A DNA stretch of 64,000 bases, taken from Flavobacterium luminosum. Its GTDB lineage: Bacteria; Bacteroidota; Bacteroidia; Flavobacteriales; Flavobacteriaceae. Below the pieces are notes generated by a model that worked only from the letters and a program-made list of their open reading frames with translations, was not told the DNA's origin and ran no database searches. How positions within the stretch are numbered: position 1 is the first letter of the stretch; every line of letters starts with the position of its first letter. A program made the position numbers and the translations under genes. Shown one piece after another: positions 62,601-64,000 of this stretch. The stretch covers positions 620,001 through 684,000 of the forward strand of contig NZ_JAMLJM010000001.1 in the NCBI RefSeq assembly GCF_023635005.1, read 5' to 3'.

Positions 62601-64000
62601 ACTATTTCAAAAACATTTGAAGAAGTATAATTAATATTATCTAAACTATACGTGTATGGAGCTGTTCCTCCTGAAGCATTTACTGTAATTGTAGCCACGT
62701 TAGTTGAATTATCAATAGCACAAGTAAATGGATCAACAACTGCACTATCAATCACTAAATCTGTCGGCTGATTTACCGGAACATTTAAAGTCGCAAAACA
62801 TCCTCTACCTGAGTTCACCTGTACTGTGTAAGTACCCGTCGGTAAGCCAGTAAATATATTTGATGTTTGAGCAGAGAAAGTAATTGGACCGGCGATAATC
62901 TCATAAGTATATACTGGATTATCGTTTGTAGGATCCAAGGTAACCGTAATGGTTCCGTCACTGCCTCCAAAACAACTTACCATTGTAGCACTTGCTGTAA
63001 AAGTCACTGGAGTTGGTGCTCCTAAAATCACCGTTGTAGTCGTAGTACATAATGTAGTTGTATCCGTAACTGTAATCGTGTAGCTTCCTGCTGGTAAACC
63101 AGAAATCACATTACCCGCAATGGTACCAGCAACTGGAGAAATACTGTAAGAGTAATTTCCAGAACCACCACTAGCATTAATTGTAATCACGCCATCATTA
63201 TCCGCACAACTAGGCAATGCAGTAACCGAAGTAACCACACCAAGAACTGGATAAATAGTTATAGTATCTGTAGCAATACATCCATTTGCATCTTTCACCG
63301 TCACTGTATATGGAGTGGAAGAAGCCACCACTGTAAATGTTGGGCTGCTTTGGAATGCACCACCAATACTGTATGTTAGAGGAGCAACACCTGTTCCTGT
63401 AACTGTGAAAGTATAGTTAGTTCCAGTTGATGTACATTGATCTACTGCAAGCGTAGGAGCATCTACTGTTGGCATTGGATCTGTTGTTATAGTCACATCA
63501 AGCATAGCCGTACATCCGTTAGCATCTTGTACCCACACATCCCATTGGGTATTTAAAGTAGGATCTAAAGAAGCTGTATTAGAAGCCGTATAATCACCTG
63601 CTGCAGGAACTACGTTATTTTGTACAAATGCATAGGTATAATCTGGAGTACCACCGGTACCATTAACAGTTACTTGAGCATTTGCATTACAGTTTGCATT
63701 AATATTTGAAACCAAATCAATACCCACTGCAGTAGCAGGAGTTGTTACACCAATAACGCCTGTTGTAAACTGACAGAAAGGTGAAGCAGTCTCCGTAATT
63801 TGAACAGTATAATTACCCGCAGGTAAACCTACTGGAATAACAAATGGATTAGTTGTTGTATTAGCTGTACCAGAAGCTCCTACTACAGGATTGTTGGTAG
63901 CATCTAATACTGTATAATTGTAAAGTCCTGAATAGCCAGTAACATCTATAGAAATTGTTCCATTAGTACCTCCTAGACAAGAAACACCATTTACTAGTGA
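59642..64000 (-). CDS. Giant T9SS type B adhesin (SprB-like repeats), cut by right edge
   Basis: The frame is open from the stop at 59642 to the edge of the window, 1453 codons, so the true start lies beyond 64000 (an apparent GTG at 63727 is not a start). Most of it is a row of roughly 75-85-residue Ig-like SprB/HYR-type repeats with spaced motifs SCFGGSDGTITV and G(L/P)P(A/T)GTYTVTVTD and paired Cys. The end is a gliding-motility-associated CTD: IPDVFTPDGNGSNDTW, YDRYGRVVAEL, GKELPTGDYWYVI, EFVGHFTLYR. The protein is exported by the T9SS and held on the cell surface, probably with the PorP/SprF partner downstream. Confidence 0.93.
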   Translation of the reverse strand, partial: SLVNGVSCLGGTNGTISIDVTGYSGLYNYTVLDATNNPVVGASGTANTTTNPFVIPVGLPAGNYTVQITETASPFCQFTTGVIGVTTPATAVGIDLVSNINANCNANAQVTVNGTGGTPDYTYAFVQNNVVPAAGDYTASNTASLDPTLNTQWDVWVQDANGCTAMLDVTITTDPMPTVDAPTLAVDQCTSTGTNYTFTVTGTGVAPLTYSIGGAFQSSPTFTVVASSTPYTVTVKDANGCIATDTITIYPVLGVVTSVTALPSCADNDGVITINASGGSGNYSYSISPVAGTIAGNVISGLPAGSYTITVTDTTTLCTTTTTVILGAPTPVTFTASATMVSCFGGSDGTITVTLDPTNDNPVYTYEIIAGPITFSAQTSNIFTGLPTGTYTVQVNSGRGCFATLNVPVNQPTDLVIDSAVVDPFTCAIDNSTNVATITVNASGGTAPYTYSLDNINYTSSNVFEIVDNGSVQNFTVYVKDFNGCGETIPVTVNPIVPITATTSAITIDCTRPETVTVTASGGSGSYTYSYLPASAANITQGTAPNDNVFTITAPGSYYLRVTDAVTGCYLDLPVYEVLPFNTIAVSASAVSPVTCFAGTNGSISIDVTGYSGSYNYQVLDSANNPVVTGSGNTTSNPMTINGLTGGSYTVVVTETASPFCVVSSNNVTVATPSLPLDITALETANVTCDNNKGVIIATATGGWDSIYTYTIDVLPAGATQNNNVFSGMPEGTYTITVTDANGCTDTVAITLVKPTQITADPIATQTVSCFGDQNMSIIVTGVTGGQGSNYTYTLNTLSPIVATSGPQTSNVFDNLGAGTYEVIVNDGYNCASLPIAAVILPRTQVEASLSMVAGSQQCADSSASLTLTATGGVAPYSYSTSATGPFTGSFTSSITFNNVPVGTYQYYVQDANGCVGIVSNSVKIEQLAPLTLDILATTDTVINCFGGNDANIHVIASGGIGGYQYTLTNTTTGVVSLPQSNGDFVNLTAGTYVVSVTSGNCSPVTQTITITQPVVPFEVTFTPEGAKCFGEPNGTITMTFTGYRGTVQYSIRPQGTTDQVETFTIDDPSQPYVITGLYGDVTYDIIVSDMPFGCPVSQSVFISQPSAPVNYTLINYVDEECAEDNIGSIEFSMSGGTAPYSVYYEVLYPGSSTIVTSATENLAVGDTTHTFSGLNGGIYTVYIVDANGCSTNFEQIIGSGDNYNPVAVVEAKCYNDVPGVKITVVNTLSTDGSFGPGYTFSLGSFPAQSSPVFESINPIYAATLLSGGTFDIDVLGPNACPKSTPQFTIDPVLQLQVTLTQTGLNTVTATTIGGSGGYTYTFSGVSGDETSEGVFVYLQSGTVMVEVTDSAGCTATASLPVTFIPIFIPDVFTPDGNGSNDTWAPENTSIYPNLKTRIYDRYGRVVAELKPGQSWDGKYEGKELPTGDYWYVIKINGNDDKEFVGHFTLYR

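Noticed and set aside
63727..63729. GTG as start codon of the giant adhesin
   Set aside because: The frame continues without a stop to 64000 with recognisable repeat sequence, so this is an internal codon.
1..64000. CRISPR arrays, rRNA, tRNA, prophage
   Set aside because: Reading the intergenic stretches I found no regularly spaced repeats, no tRNA-like cloverleaf and no phage or transposase genes; small ncRNAs cannot be excluded by eye.

Overview
The window reads as chromosome of a member of the Flavobacteriaceae, most likely Flavobacterium or a close relative (phylum Bacteroidota). The evidence is AT-rich DNA, promoters of the TAnnTTTG type, lipoproteins with a Cys just after a short signal, a type IX secretion (T9SS) gliding-type adhesin with a PorP/SprF partner, and many families largely confined to this phylum (DUF2480, DUF3098, DUF3127, DUF5689, DUF6646). 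Nearly all of it is ordinary chromosomal coding DNA. I see no transposase, integrase, phage gene, CRISPR array, rRNA or tRNA.

Layout. 0-5 kb: a cut-off DUF4382 lipoprotein, an AlbA_2 protein, then a minus-strand signalling block made of two tiny secreted peptides with a shared C-terminus, a TPR sensor kinase lipoprotein, its LuxR-type response regulator and a small membrane protein. A perfect 28-bp repeat lies upstream of both ends of the block. 5-11 kb: metallophosphoesterase, OMP/PhnA pair, a repeat-rich gap, ALDH7 dehydrogenase, 3-hydroxyanthranilate dioxygenase and an exported nuclease/phosphatase-fold enzyme. 11-16 kb: TonB receptor plus two surface lipoproteins. 16-26 kb: hflX, then the SUF iron-sulfur assembly cluster (sufA-B-C-D, sufS, a lipoprotein, sufE, a GxxExxY gene, sufT-like, DUF2480), interrupted by a serine hydrolase on the other strand.

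26-42 kb: lipoprotein, MBL hydrolase, exported S8 protease, M1 aminopeptidase, a 5'-truncated PAS gene, rnpA, pckA, DUF423, a saccharopine dehydrogenase-like gene with an Lrp regulator, a YugP-type protease, a prohibitin-like protein and an enlarged leuS. 42-55 kb: a cell-envelope run (ftsX, DUF3098, uppP, truB), thioredoxin-like protein, tag, VF530, aat, DUF3127/flavin reductase, then histidine kinase, FAD oxidoreductase, mtgA, DUF4349 and an S41 protease. 55-64 kb: acetyltransferase, a LysM lytic transglycosylase, pgk, a PorP/SprF protein and a very large T9SS adhesin running off the right edge.

The genes combine into recognisable jobs: Fe-S cluster assembly, peptidoglycan synthesis and turnover (uppP, mtgA, ftsX, LysM transglycosylase), lysine and tryptophan catabolism steps, central carbon metabolism (pckA, pgk), and surface/secreted functions (TonB receptor, proteases, adhesin). 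The least explained system is the twin-peptide/TPR-kinase block at 1.4-5.1 kb.
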